Shown piece by piece: positions 21,510 to 33,910 of a stretch of 64,000 nucleotides of DNA (within the stretch, counting starts at the first letter, position 1; each line of letters begins with the position of its first letter). This DNA comes from Cercis canadensis. Its lineage: Eukaryota; Streptophyta; Magnoliopsida; Fabales; Fabaceae. Below the pieces are notes generated by a model. The model had not been told where the DNA came from and made no database searches. It saw only the letters and a list, made by a program, of their open reading frames with translations. The DNA lies in the NCBI GenBank assembly GCA_003255065.1, contig QAOA01007256.1, positions 145,703 through 209,702 of the forward strand, in the 5' to 3' direction. A program made the translations under genes and the position numbers.

Positions 21510-22900
21510 GGTTTATGACTCGATCTTCTTGTAGTAATTTATGTGATATTGATTGTGAGATTGATAAAACATTTCATAGCCGAAATAGACAATCTAGGAG
21601 AAGAGTAGTCATTAATCCTGTTACTAATCCTGTGATTAATTCTGTTGATAACATGGCTGAGCATAACATAGATCCTAATGTTAATGATGCTGCCAATAGG
21701 GCTGGACATAATGATATGCATGTTAGACCTAGGACTTTTAAGGAGCTTGCTGCCCAAGATGTGACATACCAACCTTTAGGCATCCAATACCCTGAGTTAG
21801 ATGCTTCTTTTGAACTCAAGTCTGGATTGATACACTTGTTGCCTAGATTTCATGGTCTTGCAGGTGAGGATCCCTATAAGCACTTGAAGGAATTCCATGT
21901 GGTTTGTTCAACAATGAAGCCACAAGGAGTTTCTGAGGAGGACATTAAATTGAGGGCGTTTCCTTTTTCTCTTGCGGATGCTGCAAAGGATTGGCTCTAC
22001 TATCTCTCACAAGGCTCAGTGACAAATTGGAATGGGATGAAGAGACTCTTTTTGGAGAAGTTTTACCCTACCTCTAGGACTGCTGCAATTAGAAAGGACA
22101 TTTGTGGTATAAGGCAGCTTCCAGGAGAGACCTTGCATGAATACTGGGAAAGGTTCAATAGGTTGTGCTCAAGTTGTCTCCACCAGCAGATTAGTGACCA
22201 ACTCTTAATTCAATATTTTTATGATGGTCTAATGCCTATGGAGAGGAGCAATATTGATTCTGCTAGTGGAGGAGCATTGATGGATAAGACACTTGCTGCA
22301 GCTAGGGGTTTGATCTCTAATATGGTTGCCAATTCCCAACAGTTTGGCACTAGGATGCATTCTGCCAATAAACGGGTCAATGAGGTTAATGTGCACCCTG
22401 CTGACCAACAGAGGATGGAACATAGGCTTGATGAGTTAACCTCGTTAGTGAGACAATTAGCCATGGGAAAACATCAACAGCCAGCCATGCCACCAGTGCA
22501 GTCAGTGCAACCAATTCGAGTTTGTGGCATATGTTCTTGTTCTTCCCATTGCACTTATGCTTGTCCTACCCTTTAAGAGGATATTCTGCCTTCCCTAACC
22601 AAACAGTAGCTACAGCCAATATTTTCCCAACAAGCCTCAGTATTCCCAATCTCAGTACTACCAGCTTCACCAACCAAGACATGACCCTTTCTCTACCATA
22701 TATAACCCTGGTTGGAGAGACCATCCAAACCTGAGATATGGCAATAACAAGCAACCACAACATCAACCTAATCCTCAACCTTACCAGTCATACCAAAATA
22801 GACCACCAAACTTTCAAAACAGACAACCTTTCCATCCTGCCAACCAACAAGCTTCCACTTCTAACCAATTTACACCTAACCTAGAAGAGCTTATGAAACA
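21510..22900 (+). mobile_element. Gag region of gag-protease element (fossil)
   Basis: Contains the retrotransposon gag domain: AFPFSLADAAKDWLYYL, LFLEKFYPTSRTAAIRKDIC and GETLHEYWERFNRLCSSC, followed by a glutamine- and asparagine-rich tail. Gag forms the virus-like particle. No canonical CCHC knuckle is obvious, although several Cys lie near 22.55 kb. Part of an element with about two coding breaks. Confidence 0.8.
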
Positions 22901-22949
22901 ATTAGCAGCCAATAACCTCCAATTCTAGCAGAGCACTGGAGCTACCATT

Positions 22950-24200
22950 CAGAATTTGGAGACTCAAATTGGCCAATTGGCTTCATCCATTAGTCAACTA
23001 CAAGCTCAAGGTTTTGGTAACCTTCCCTCTCAAACAGTTCCTAATCCAAATGGGAAGAATGTGAGTGCAATCACCCTTAGGAGTGGCAAGGAAATTCCTG
23101 ACCCTACCTCTGCACCTGCAGCTAACTATTCCAGCAGTGGTCAGAGCAAGCCAAATATGCAAGATAAGCCTGTTGTTGACCCTAGCAGTTCTAACTCTAG
23201 CACTCCAGAGATGCCACAGCAGCATAAGAACACTCATTCTGTTCCTTTGCCTTTCCCACAGAGAGCTCTTCAATCCAGAAAGTTGGATGAGGCAGAGAAA
23301 GAGAGGGAACTTCTGGAGACATTTAGGAGAGTTGAGATTAACATTCCACTGTTAGAGGCAATCAAGCAAATTCCAAAGTATGCAAGGTTCCTGAAGGAGT
23401 TGTGCACTCACAAGAGAAAGTTAAAGGGCAATGAACGGGTCAGTATGGGTCAGAATGTTTCTGCCCTCATTCAACCTATGCCTAAGAAGTGCCAAGATCC
23501 TGAAACTTTTACCATACCTTGTGTCATTGGAAACTGTAAGTTTGAGGATGCTATGTTGGACCTTGGAGCTTCTATCAATGTCATGCCCAAGTCAGTTTTT
23601 CAGTCACTTGGATTGGGACCCTTGCAGCCAATAGGAGTGGTGATCCAACTAGCAAACAGAAGCAATGCATACCCTGCAGGCCTGATTGAGGATGTACTAG
23701 TTCGAGTTAATGAGTTATTTTTCCCTGCTGACTTCGACATCCTAGACATGGAGGGTGAATTAACAAACAGCAAGAATCCAATCATCCTTGGGAGACCTTT
23801 CCTCAAGACTGCTAGAACCAAGATAGATGTCCATTCTGGAACTCTTTCAATGGAGTTTGGTGATAGTATAATGCAGTTTAATATCCTTGATGCCATGAGA
23901 TATCCCATGGAAGACCATTCTGTTTACTGCATTGATATTATTAATGAGTTAGTTGATGAGGTTGATGATAGTCTTCCTTCTAAATTTCCTGAGTCACTGC
24001 TTTTGGATGATTTTATATGTTGTAGTTGTGATAGTAATTTTGTTTGCTCTAAGATTGTTGCATTCTTGAGAGATGGTGATTCTGATAAATCTATTTCTAC
24101 AGAATTTGAAGAAAACTCTCAAGGGACAACCCAAGGCTTCATGAGAGTAATTTTTGACCCAGACATCTTGCTCTACTTGTTGCAAATAAAAGGAAGATGA
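22950..24200 (+). mobile_element. Gag C-terminus and aspartic protease region (fossil)
   Basis: An ASAITLRSGK-like block and the helical EKERELLETFRRVEINIPLL block are typical of Athila-lineage gag-pro. The retropepsin-like domain follows: CKFEDAMLDLGASINVMPKS near 23.55 kb with the DLGAS active site, and ILGRPFLKTARTKIDV near 23.8 kb. The coding part ends shortly afterwards with no polymerase. Confidence 0.8.
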
Positions 24201-25794
24201 TACCTTGAGTTTCAGGGGAGTTCTCTTTTTGATTATGTTTTTGTTATTGATTTCTGTTTTCAATTATGTCTTCATTTCTATTCTTGATTTCAATTTTGTT
24301 CTTGTCTGTTTTATGTTTTTAATTCTGTTTGTAATTTCTGTTTCTGCTATCATTCTATTCTCTATTTTCTGTTCTTCTTCCCTTCTCTGTTTGTTGTTTT
24401 GGTGTGGTTCAGCATGTTCCAGATTCTGTTCACGCTTCTTCTTGAGCTTCTGTGCAGAATTCTGATTCGATATCCTTTCTTGATTCGTTGTCCCACCTTT
24501 TTCCTAGTTGTTTTCCATTCTGTTTTGCTTTACTCTCATTCTACTCATATTTCCACCTTTCCTTTTTGCATTTTTCATAGCATTTTGAGAATTGTAGAAT
24601 TTGTGAGCTTGAAGCAATTGTCATTTTGAAGTTTCTAGCATGGTTGAATAGATTTTTGCATCTTTTAGTTAGCTAATTTGGTGATGGAATTTGATGTGAT
24701 AGATTAAGTTTGATGGAGCATACCTAGTGAGTTTTTGAACCTATTGTCATTCTATATTCCTTTCTTGTGTGCATTGTGCTAATGATGTTTATTGCTCTAG
24801 AACTTGCTTTGCTTCTTTTTGAGACTACATTGTCATTTGCATGCATGAATGTGATGAAGGCCATCTTTTCTTCTTTCTAGCTAGATAGCCAAATAGCCTT
24901 CCTAACATCATTTCCCTTGATTTCCCCATTGAGCCTATTTTTTCCATTCTTTCATTTAGCTCATACAAAAAAAAAAATATGTTTCTATCTACCTTAGGGA
25001 GTATGAAAGCATTAGTTGATCAATTGATGAGTTCTATTTGTCCGGGACGAACAAAGTTCTAAGTGTAGGGGGAGGATTTGTGAAATTTGAAGGAAAGTGG
25101 CTATATGAAATGTAAAGACAAAGAAATGTTAGCCAAAAGAAAAAGAAAAGAAAATTCTGTTTAAGAAAAAAAAGAAAATGCAAAGAAAAAGAGAATAAAA
25201 GTAGTGCTTTGCCTTCCAAAGAGGAAGAAGTCCGTAAAGAAAATTGCATAGAGCTTTTGGGTGTATTTTTGTGCTTAGTGTTGGTTTTGACTCATCATTC
25301 CCAATGTTCTCATGCTCTCTTTAGTTTTAATTTGCCAGATCCATATTTCATTCTTTCTTTTCCCTTAGTCCTTGGCCCCCATTACATCCTTAAATAAAGT
25401 CCTTCTGATTTGTGCATGCATGTGTTTAAAGTAGTGGATATTAAAAAATAAGTAAGCTTATGGTAGTGCAAATTGTCATGATGTGATTTGAGTGAAACAA
25501 TAACCCCCTTAAACACTTGAGGGATTGAGAATATATCTTGTGTGAGGTTCTATCTTTCTTAGTTCTTCACTTCAATTGAATTCACCATGCTTGTTGATTG
25601 AAAGTGCAAGAAATAGATTCATGATTGTTTTCATTCTTTTAAATTATTGATTGTTCTTCTTGCTCACTTAACTTTTTCATTCTTGGAAGTTGTTGTTGAG
25701 AAATGATCTCTTAGTTGTCTTAGTTGTTTTCCTTTTTTTCCTAGTTTTAACTCTAGTTTGCCCGGGACGTGCAAAGGATAAGTGTAGGGAAATT
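24200..25794 (+). other. Non-coding 3' region of gag-protease element, two hairpin-PPT motifs
   Basis: T- and C-rich DNA without supported ORFs. Two similar motifs stand out. At 25037-25075 a hairpin TTTGTCCG-GGA-CGAACAAA is followed by TAAGTGTAGGGGGAGG. At 25757-25794 a hairpin TTTGCCCG-GGA-CGTGCAAA is followed by TAAGTGTAGGGAAATT, directly before the 3' LTR. The second is the polypurine tract that primes plus-strand DNA; the first looks like an internal copy of the same arrangement. Confidence 0.7.
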
Positions 25795-27250
25795 TAATGA
25801 ACATTATTTTTATATATTAATTAATCCCCATTTTTAACCTCCTAATCCTATTTTGGGCTTATTTGATTGGGCTTGGGTCATATTTCATTAATTAGGTTCA
25901 AATTGGGCTTAAGTGTGTTTTTCAGCATTATTAGGGTTTTGACACTATTCTGTATTTTGGGTATATATGTAGTTTTGGATGTCTAAAAATTGTGATTCTT
26001 ACCTTGTAGGAAAGCTAAGAGAATTATCTAAAACTTTCATTTAGACCTCCAAGGACAATTTAAATGTTCAGTGGGTCAAATGTAACCCGGAAGTCAGAGT
26101 AGAGTTGCTGCCGCTGGATCCTGACCTGCATTCAGTATTTGGACCATAACTTGTTCTGTACATGTCGTATGGACTTGAAACCGGTCCCATTGGAAAGCTA
26201 AGGCGCAGGGATTCAATTGTTATGAAGGGAAATTCAACAAATTATGAAGTTAAGATGGTCTTATTGCCTGTCGAATATGGCTGATTAGTCTAGAGACCTA
26301 TATGGACCCAGATGGACTTAAATGGGCTTAACTTCCTCAATTCATGCCCAATTAGGCCCAAACCGGAGCCCATTTGAAGCTGAGGTCCAGAGGTTTAAAC
26401 TAAGTTAGGGGTAAATTAGGTGTGCATGAAAGTTAGGAAGTTATAAGCAGAGAAAGGAGGCAGACGAGTTATCATTTTCTAGACTAGGCAACTTTTGTTT
26501 TCTCTCTTGAAAAGTTTGAAGCTCTTTGATTTATGACTGCACTTCTCCATTGGAGCTTGGATTTCATGACCATGGAGGAGTAGAATCCTTGTAACCAAGT
26601 TAGACTCTTGATTAAATTCAGTTTTGATTTTGAGATTATGTTCTTAATTGAAATAAACTTAATGCAATTTCTTCTTCTTTGAATTTCTGTCTTGCTTTAA
26701 TCTTTGTATGAATTCATGGAGATCTTTATGATTTATATGGATATTGAAGTAAGAAATAGAATTTAGATTGATCAATCTTTAATCTGTGGTTAGAATTCAA
26801 AGAAGCTATGCTATGTTAATTGATGTTCGGTTTTTAGATTAATCACTAATTGCTTAGTCTTTGTGATTACAAGATTAGTAATTGTATGTGGTTAATCGAA
26901 TTCTAAGTGATAACTTAGTAGGAATAATTAGTCACAATTAGAGATTTCGGTTGTGATTAAACTCAATTAGCATTGCTACATTAAGACTTAATCACTCATG
27001 TTAATCTAGGATGAATCAAACCGGTTTTTGATGGATGTCTAGCTAGGTTACGCCTTTAATCAACTACATTAATCTTTGTTTAATTCTGCAATTTACTATT
27101 ATAATCTTGTTTCAAAAATCCCCTATTTTTAACTTGAAATTATTGATTACACATTGCATTCCTTGTGAGACGAACCCGAATTATGCCCTCTATTGCATTC
27201 TAATTAGGGGATTCGGTTTAATTTAATTGGTTAAGCGACAACACCAATCA
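25795..27250 (+). repeat. 3' LTR of gag-protease element
   Basis: Matches 19351-20799 throughout, with a few percent difference by eye. It is followed directly by CAAAT and then viral DNA. Confidence 0.85.
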
Positions 27251-27640
27251 CAAATATCTCCATCTAGGGTTGGTTCAAGTAGCTGTCAAACCTCTTCACA
27301 GAGCAGAGATAAATACACCAATACTAGTGTACCTCAGAGACAAAAGAATCATAGATTTCAAAGAATTTGTCTTAGGAGTCATTCAATCAAATCTTCATAA
27401 TGGTCTAACATATGTAGATTGTTTTCCAAATTACACTATGGGTTTATGCTATCCTGACACTTCAAAGTTTTTAGAATTAAAGATCAGATCAAAAGAAGAA
27501 AAGTTTCTTCTAGGAATAGAACAAATGGCTGTCATATTTAGAATATGTTACGAAGTCATGAAAACCAAGATCAACATATGTTGTATTAAACAATCTCCAA
27601 AAGATGAATCTTTGTTGTTGGAAGTCAATACTTAAAATTC
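27251..27640 (+). mobile_element. Pararetrovirus fossil: 30K movement-protein core
   Basis: Contains VAVKPLHRAEINTPILVYL, then LRDKRIIDF and LGVIQSNLHNGLTYVDCFPN. This is the arrangement of the caulimovirid 30K-superfamily movement protein, which lines plasmodesmata for cell-to-cell spread. It lies directly after the 3' LTR of the inserted gag-protease element. It is fossil and broken as part of the whole copy. Confidence 0.75.
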
Positions 27641-27649
27641 TTAGTCAAT

Positions 27650-29450
27650 AACCCCTAAAAGGTTAAGACATGATGAAATCTCATATGTGGATGAATGAGA
27701 GATAGAAGATGCAGTTCCTCCTAAATCTCCAGAATATCCAGAACTCAATCAAATTTTAACATCTCCTTCAGGGAAAGTTACTCTCAAATTTGGTAGATCA
27801 AACTCTTCTAGGTATGAATTATCAACTCATTACAATTATGCTAGAAGATCAATAGATTTCTCTTCAATAAATTCATCAGGAATAAATTTTAGACCTGTCA
27901 TTCCAAAGCGAGTTTATCAAGAAACTCAAGATCTAGAGTCTTCTCACATGTCTCCTACTAGGTCTGATTTTCAAAGTCAACTCAATGTCATTTCAAAAGA
28001 ATTCAAACTAGATAAAGATTATCTTAGAAAAGAATTCATGGAAGATTACAACAAAGAAAAAAGAAAATGGTATTTCAAAAGATTCAATCATCATGCTAAG
28101 GATATTTTCAAAAAATTCTATTATTATGAATTAGAACTCATGAAAATCAACAAGCCTTTCTTCGAATGGTTCGAAGAATGTGCTGAAGTAAATGATATAT
28201 TTTATCCTTATGCTAAAGAAGATGATGAAGTCTATCCTTTTAAACCACCCAAAAAGATCAATATGAATACTAGGATAACTCAAAATTGGAAAACCTCATC
28301 AAATGCAACTGTTACTACAATTCATCCTCCTTTAGAAGAAATTATTGTAAAAAATGTTCATTAAGAAGAAGTAGTTGCTTCACCTTTCAAAATGACTCAT
28401 GGTCCTGACAAGGACAGTCCTTCATTAAAAGATATCAAGAATATACAGTATCAAAATAATTATACAAATCAAATACTCAAAACTATTTCAGATCAAATGA
28501 CTAGGGTAGAGAATCAACTCTCTTCTCCTCCTTCCTTAAGTTATTCATTAAGTCATCCTCTAGGTCCTTCTTCATCAAAGTCTCCTTCTTCTCCTTCAAT
28601 AACTTTCAATAATTCAGAAACTCAACAGCTTATCTATAGGATACCAAACATTTCAAAAATAAAAGACATTAGGTTTGGAAATGAAGATGCTTTAAACCTA
28701 ATAGTCGAAAAGCTCAATAAATTGGAAAAGAAACAATCAATCAACATGATCAATCATGAAGAAGAAGAGTTAGCAATCAATAAGCTCAAAACTTCAAGAT
28801 TAGGTCAAAGAACTTATCAAACTAGGAATTATTATCCAAGACCTAATTTTCCTGATATTCAATTTGAGGAAAGAAATCAATATGTCCATGCTAGTTACGA
28901 TGGAACTAGTATTTATGAATGGAATATTGATGGAATGAGTGAACATGAAATATTGAATCATATCAATAGTCAAGAGTCTAGTCAAAAAGATAAGGATGAA
29001 GATGTTGGACAATCTTCAGATTCTCATGAAACTTATTTGAATATCATCAATAAAATTCAAATTCAAAAATGGTATTGTGAAATATCTTTATCATTAATGG
29101 GGAATATCATAGAAGTTTCATTGCTTTGATAGACTTAGGAGCAGACATGAATTGCATTCAAGAAGGATTAATTCCTACTAAGTACTATGAAAAGACTTTA
29201 GAGTCATTAACTAGTGCTAATAGTTCAAAGCTTCGTATAGATTTTAAGTTAACCAAGGCTCAAATTTGTAATAAAGGTATTTGTTTCAAAAATACTTTTA
29301 TTCTAGTCAAAAACATTTCAACACCTGTCATCCTACGAACTCTTTTCCTTACTGAAATTTATCCTTTTCATGTAACATCTCAAGGAGTGCATACTATTCA
29401 AGGTGGTAAAAAAAATCATATTTGAATTTCTTACCCCTATGAAAGATAAA
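27650..29450 (+). mobile_element. Pararetrovirus fossil: coat/linker and aspartic protease region
   Basis: A long lysine- and serine-rich region (27.9-29.1 kb), with FKKFYYYELELMKINKPFFE-like helical content, is in the place of the capsid part of the polyprotein. It is followed near 29.13 kb by an aspartic-protease signature IDLGADMNCI, the caulimovirid form of DTGA. The zinc knuckle typical of the coat protein was not identified. The region is broken. Confidence 0.6.
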
Positions 29451-31392
29451 GATGTTAATGAAATTCAAAATAGTTCAATCTCTGTTATCAATATGATAAT
29501 GAAGAAATAGAAACAAATTCAATACTTGAATCAAGAAGTTCATTACAGAAGGGTAGAAGAACAAGTTCAAAATCCTCAAGTTCGAAAAAGAATAGAGAAA
29601 ATTCAAAAGAAAATTGAAATTGAAGTTTGTGCCGATCTTCCTAATGCTTTTTGGCAAAGAAAAAAACATATGGTAGAATTACCTTATGAAAAATATTTTC
29701 ATGAGAGTAAAATTCCTACCAAGGCAAGACCAATTCAAATGAACAAAGAATTGTTAGAAGTTTGCAAAAAAAAAATTCAAGAGTTGCTAGACAAGAAGCT
29801 CATTAGGCCTAGCAAGTCTCCTTGGAGTTGTGCACCTTTTTATGGCAATAAACAAGCTGAACAAGAAAGAGGTGTGCCTAGGTTAGTCATCAATTACAAG
29901 CCTCTCAACAAAGTTCTTTAATGGATTAGGTATTCAATACCTAACAAAAAAGATTTAATTAGTTGTCTGTATAATGCATTCATATTTTCAAATTTTATTT
30001 CGTCATATTATAGAATATTATTGTTCATACTAATAAGATTAGTTTTCAGATGGATCCCCCACAATCATTAATGTTTTGCGGTGACAAAGTCTTACCTGTC
30101 TGCTCTAGACAATCTAGTCTTCATTACAAAGGTAATTTAGAGGGATTAGATAATAATGAAATAGTAATATTAGATGTTATTTGGAATATTAACGACTTTA
30201 ATAGTAAATCATTAAGTTTAGAAGTATTAGCAGACTATTTTCATTTTTCTCATCATAAATTTCATAACAAATCTTGTTTAACTTGTGGTACAAATGAATC
30301 TTTCATAAATGATCTTANTTTAAGTTAACCAAGGCTCAAATTTGTAATAAAGGTATTTGTTTCAAAAATACTTTTATTCTAGTCAAAAACATTTCAACAC
30401 CTGTCATCTTACGAACTCTTTTCCTTACTGAAATTTATCCTTTTCATGTAACATCTCAAGGAGTGCATACTATTCAAGGTGGTAAAAAAATCATATTTAA
30501 ATTTCTTACCCCTATGAAAGATAAAGATGTTAATGAAATTCAAAATAGTTCAATCTCTGTTATCAATATAATAATGAAGAAATAGAAACAAATTCAATAC
30601 TTGAATCAAGAAGTTCATTACAGAAGGGTAGAAGAACAAGTTCAAAATCCTCAGGTTCGAAAAAGAATAGAGAAAATTCAAAAGAAAATTGAAATTGAAG
30701 TTTGTACCGATCTTCCTAATGCTTTTTGGCAAAGAAAAAAACATATGGTAGAATTACCTTATGAAAAATATTTTCATGAGAGTAAAATTCCTACCAAGGC
30801 AAGACCAATTCAAATGAACAAAGAATTGTTAGAAGTTTGCAAGAAAAAAATTCAAGAGTTGCTAGACAAGAAGCTCATTAGGCCTAGCAAGTCTCCTTGG
30901 AGTTGTGCACCTTTTTATGGCAATAAACAAGCTGAACAAGAAAGAGGTGTGCCTAGGTTAGTCATCAATTACAAGCCTCTCAACAAAGTTCTTTAATGGA
31001 TTAGGTATTCAATACCTAACAAAAAAGATTTAATTAGTTGTCTGTATAATGCATTCATATTTTCAAATTTTATTTCGTCATATTATAGAATATTATTGTT
31101 CATACTAATAAGATTAGTTTTCAGATGGATCCCCCACAATCATTAATGTTTTGCGGTGACAAAGTCTTACCTGTCTGCTCTAGACAATCTAGTCTTCATT
31201 ACAAAGGTAATTTAGAGGGATTAGATAATAATGAAATAGTAATATTAGATGTTATTTGGAATATTAACGACTTTAATAGTAAATCATTAAGTTTAGAAGT
31301 ATTAGCAGACTATTTTCATTTTTCTCATCATAAATTTCATAACAAATCTTGTTTAACTTGTGGTACAAATGAATCTTTCATAAATGATCTTA
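29243..31392 (+). repeat. 1.07-kb direct duplication across a single N (assembly join)
   Basis: 29243-30317 and 30319-31392 are the same sequence with only about six differences and one A-run length change, separated by one N at 30318. The first copy stops at the N in mid-ORF, and the second continues into unique DNA. This is the pattern of two overlapping contigs or haplotypes left unmerged, not of a biological tandem duplication, although the latter cannot be excluded from sequence alone. Confidence 0.8.
29500..29950 (+). mobile_element. Pararetrovirus fossil: start of reverse transcriptase
   Basis: LPNAFWQRKKHMVELPYEKY, IPTKARPIQMN, SKSPWSCAPFYGNK and PRLVINYKPLN are the opening motifs of the caulimovirid reverse transcriptase. 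Only this first part of the enzyme is visible here. The same segment appears again at about 30.6-31.0 kb within the duplicated block around the N at 30318, which is probably an assembly effect. Confidence 0.75.
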
Positions 31393-31940
31393 CTTGCGAT
31401 AATCTTGATTTAATCAAAGAAAATATTTCTCTCAAAAAACAAGTTGAAGCCCTGTCAACCCAACTGGTTCACAGTGGAATATCACCATCCCCATTGGATG
31501 AAAGCAGGTTCAAAAATCTTGATGAACTAGAAGATATAAATCTAGCCCCACTGGCTAGAGAAAAATGTGAGACAAGCAAGAGAGTTATTAATATTTTAGC
31601 TCCACTGGCTAAAAATAAGAAAGAAAAGAGAAAGAGTATTGAAACTTTAACCCCACAGGTTGAAGACAAATGTAAGATAAGAGAGAGAGTCAAGACTTTA
31701 GCCCCACTGGCTAAAGGAAAAGAAAAAGTTCTATCTTTAATTTCACTAGTTAAAGAAAAGTTGATCAAAGAAGAAGCAGAAAAGAAAAAGTTAAGAACCT
31801 TTTTCTTCTCTCATAGTTTTCTCAATCAATTACCAGATATTGATTGTAGGGAACTTGTTTATCAAACCTTCCAGGAAATTGAACTAAACAGACAAGAATA
31901 CATTCAAAAAGCTTTAGAAAAATTTGCCTGTAGTTATTAA
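31125..31940 (+). mobile_element. Pararetrovirus fossil: 271-aa ORF with LAPLAK repeats
   Basis: The ORF begins MDPPQSLMFCGDKVLPVC, has a Cys/His-containing stretch (SHHKFHNKSCLTCGTN), then a coiled-coil-like segment. Four to five repeats of about 20 residues follow, each carrying LAPLA(K/R)xK or a variant (LTPQVEDK, ISLVKEK). The C-terminal part is again helical and Lys-rich. It shows no similarity I recognise to movement, capsid, protease or polymerase proteins. Its place after the polyprotein suggests the second ORF that some florendoviruses have, of unknown role; this is inference. A partial copy lies left of the N at 30318. Confidence 0.45.
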
Positions 31941-33141
31941 CTCATTCCAGGAATGACCTGGACATGGGAATGCTATCATGGTCTCAAAAAATTTGAATGT
32001 CTCAAAAAAGACCCTTTGTTCAAAGAAATTCCTCTTTCAATGCCTTACATCAATGGTAGTGTCACTAGAAAGACACAAATGCCTTACATCAATAAATTCT
32101 CTAATAGCTATCAAATTTCCCAATAATCGAACCAGGCTCACAACACTATATCAATGGCAGTAGATACCGCGATGGTAATTGTAAAACAAATGGATAAATT
32201 CCACAACTCTAACAAATGCCCCAAAATTGATAATGAACCCAAAATCAGCAATTTCTGCAGCAGGAATTTTAAAGTGTTCTAAAATGGGTTCATCCTACAA
32301 ACAACATTCTAGATTCCCCCACACTTCCATATGAAATAAACAGGTAATGCGGTAGAAACAAAAGTAAAACAAAACCGAATTAACAAACGAGAAAGGAGAA
32401 AAAGCTCATACTTGTAAGTGGCAGAAATAACCCAGAAATGTGGAGAAAGAGTGAATTAACTACTGTGACTGGTGGTGTGCAGTGGAGAGCTTCAATTAAG
32501 CAAGAAATTTGGGGGTCTAATGGAGTGGGTTAGTTGGAACTGAGTGTGGGAAAGCTAAGGGGTAAGGGATTTGAGAGAGAGTGAGAGGAAATGACCTGCG
32601 AACTAGATTTTTTTTAAAGGGTCTGATGACAAGGCCACAACACGGCCATGTGCTGTGGGCGTGTTGGGCTTGCATAGTGGGGCTTGCGTAGAGACACGTG
32701 GGGTGTTTAAGTGACACGGGAGTGACTTCCCCGTGTCTTAGGCCGTGTTGGATGTGGAGATATTTCTGTAAGTGACACGGTACCAACACGGCCGTTTTAG
32801 TGACCATGTTTGTGACTTGGCTAATTTAAATACTTACCTTAGACAACACATGGCCGTGTCTCTTGATAATTAGCTCTGAGTAAGTGACACGGGATTGAAC
32901 ACGGCAGTGTTACCCATCGTGTCTTCTTGTTGGATTCTTGTGAGGTTTGCACGTTCGCTGCCACGGCCATGTGTGTGCCCGTGTATCTCCCCCTAGCTCT
33001 TTGTATGGTGAACACAGGTAAAGACACGGCCATGTTCCAGGCCGTGTAATCTTCCTGAACTCTCTGCCTTTTTTACACGGGGTCAGGACATGGCCATGTC
33101 ACTGGCCATCTTCTTTCCTATTATGCCAAAAATGAAACTTA

Positions 33142-33910
33142 GTGAATAATAATGACAAGAAAGAAAATGAAAAACAAAAACATAGGGAAATCAACTAAAA
33201 GTAAGTAAAGACAAAGGTTTAAAAACTTGGGTTGCCTCCCAAGAAGTGCTTAATTTAAAGTCCTAAGCTGGACTATCTTTGAGATTATGTTGGTGCAGAG
33301 AGGACCATTGAAGAGATTTGGTGTTTAACCCCATCTCCCCAATAATGCTTAAGTCGTTGCCCATTAACCTTGAAACTTCTTCCCGATTCCATGTTAGCCA
33401 CCTCAATAGCTCTATAGGGATAAACTGTCTTGATTACAAACGGTCTTGACCACCTCAATTTCAGCTTCCCAGGGAAAAGTCTTAACTGTGAATTCTATAG
33501 CAAGACTTGTTGTCCTGGTTCAAAANGTGAATAATAATGACAAGAAAGAAAATGAAAAAAAAAAACATAGGGAAATCAACTAAAAGTAAGTAAAGACAAA
33601 GGTTTAAAAACTTGGGTTGCCTCCCAAGAAGCACTTAATTTAAAGTCCTAAGCCGGACTATCTTTGAGATTATGTTAGTGCAGAGAGGACCATTGAAGAG
33701 ATTTGGTGTTTAACCCCATCTCCCCAATAATGTTTAAGTCGTTGCCCATTAACCTTGAAACTTCTTCCCGATTCCATGTCAGCCACCTCAATAGCTCTAT
33801 AGGGATAAACTATCTTGATTACAAACGGTCTTGACCACCTCAATTTCAGCTTCCCAGGGAAAAGTCTTAACTGTGAATTCTATAGCAAGACTTGTTGTCC
33901 TGGTTCAAAA
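33142..33910. repeat. 384-bp direct duplication across a single N (assembly join)
   Basis: 33142-33525 and 33527-33910 are the same stretch of the minus-strand element, with about 2% difference, separated by one N at 33526. This is best read as two alleles or overlapping contigs placed side by side. Confidence 0.8.

Larger units (their letters stand above)
19351..27250 (+). mobile_element. Gag-protease-only LTR element (TR-GAG-like, Athila/Tat type)
   Basis: LTRs at 19351-20799 and 25795-27250 begin TGATGAACA (5') or TAATGAACA (3') and end ACCAATCA. CAAAT lies directly outside both (19346-19350 and 27251-27255). A tRNA-Asp primer site follows the 5' LTR and a polypurine tract precedes the 3' LTR. 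The inside codes for gag and protease only. There is no reverse transcriptase, RNase H or integrase; instead 1.6 kb of non-coding DNA precedes the 3' LTR. This is the layout of terminal-repeat gag-only elements that depend on a partner. It is structurally whole, with about two breaks in its coding part. The LTRs differ by a few percent by eye, suggesting an age of the order of one to two million years. Confidence 0.85.

Noticed and set aside
21287-21510. Long N-terminal extension of gag
   Set aside because: The frame passes through a 14-bp tandem repeat that happens to lack stops. Similar gag proteins start after it.
29243-31392. Biological tandem duplication of a viral segment
   Set aside because: The single N exactly at the junction and allele-like differences favour an assembly join. 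Kept only as a caution.
32600-33110. CRISPR-like array from regularly spaced short palindromes
   Set aside because: Repeats are variable, spacing is irregular, the sequence lies inside a plant LTR element, and no cas-type gene is near.
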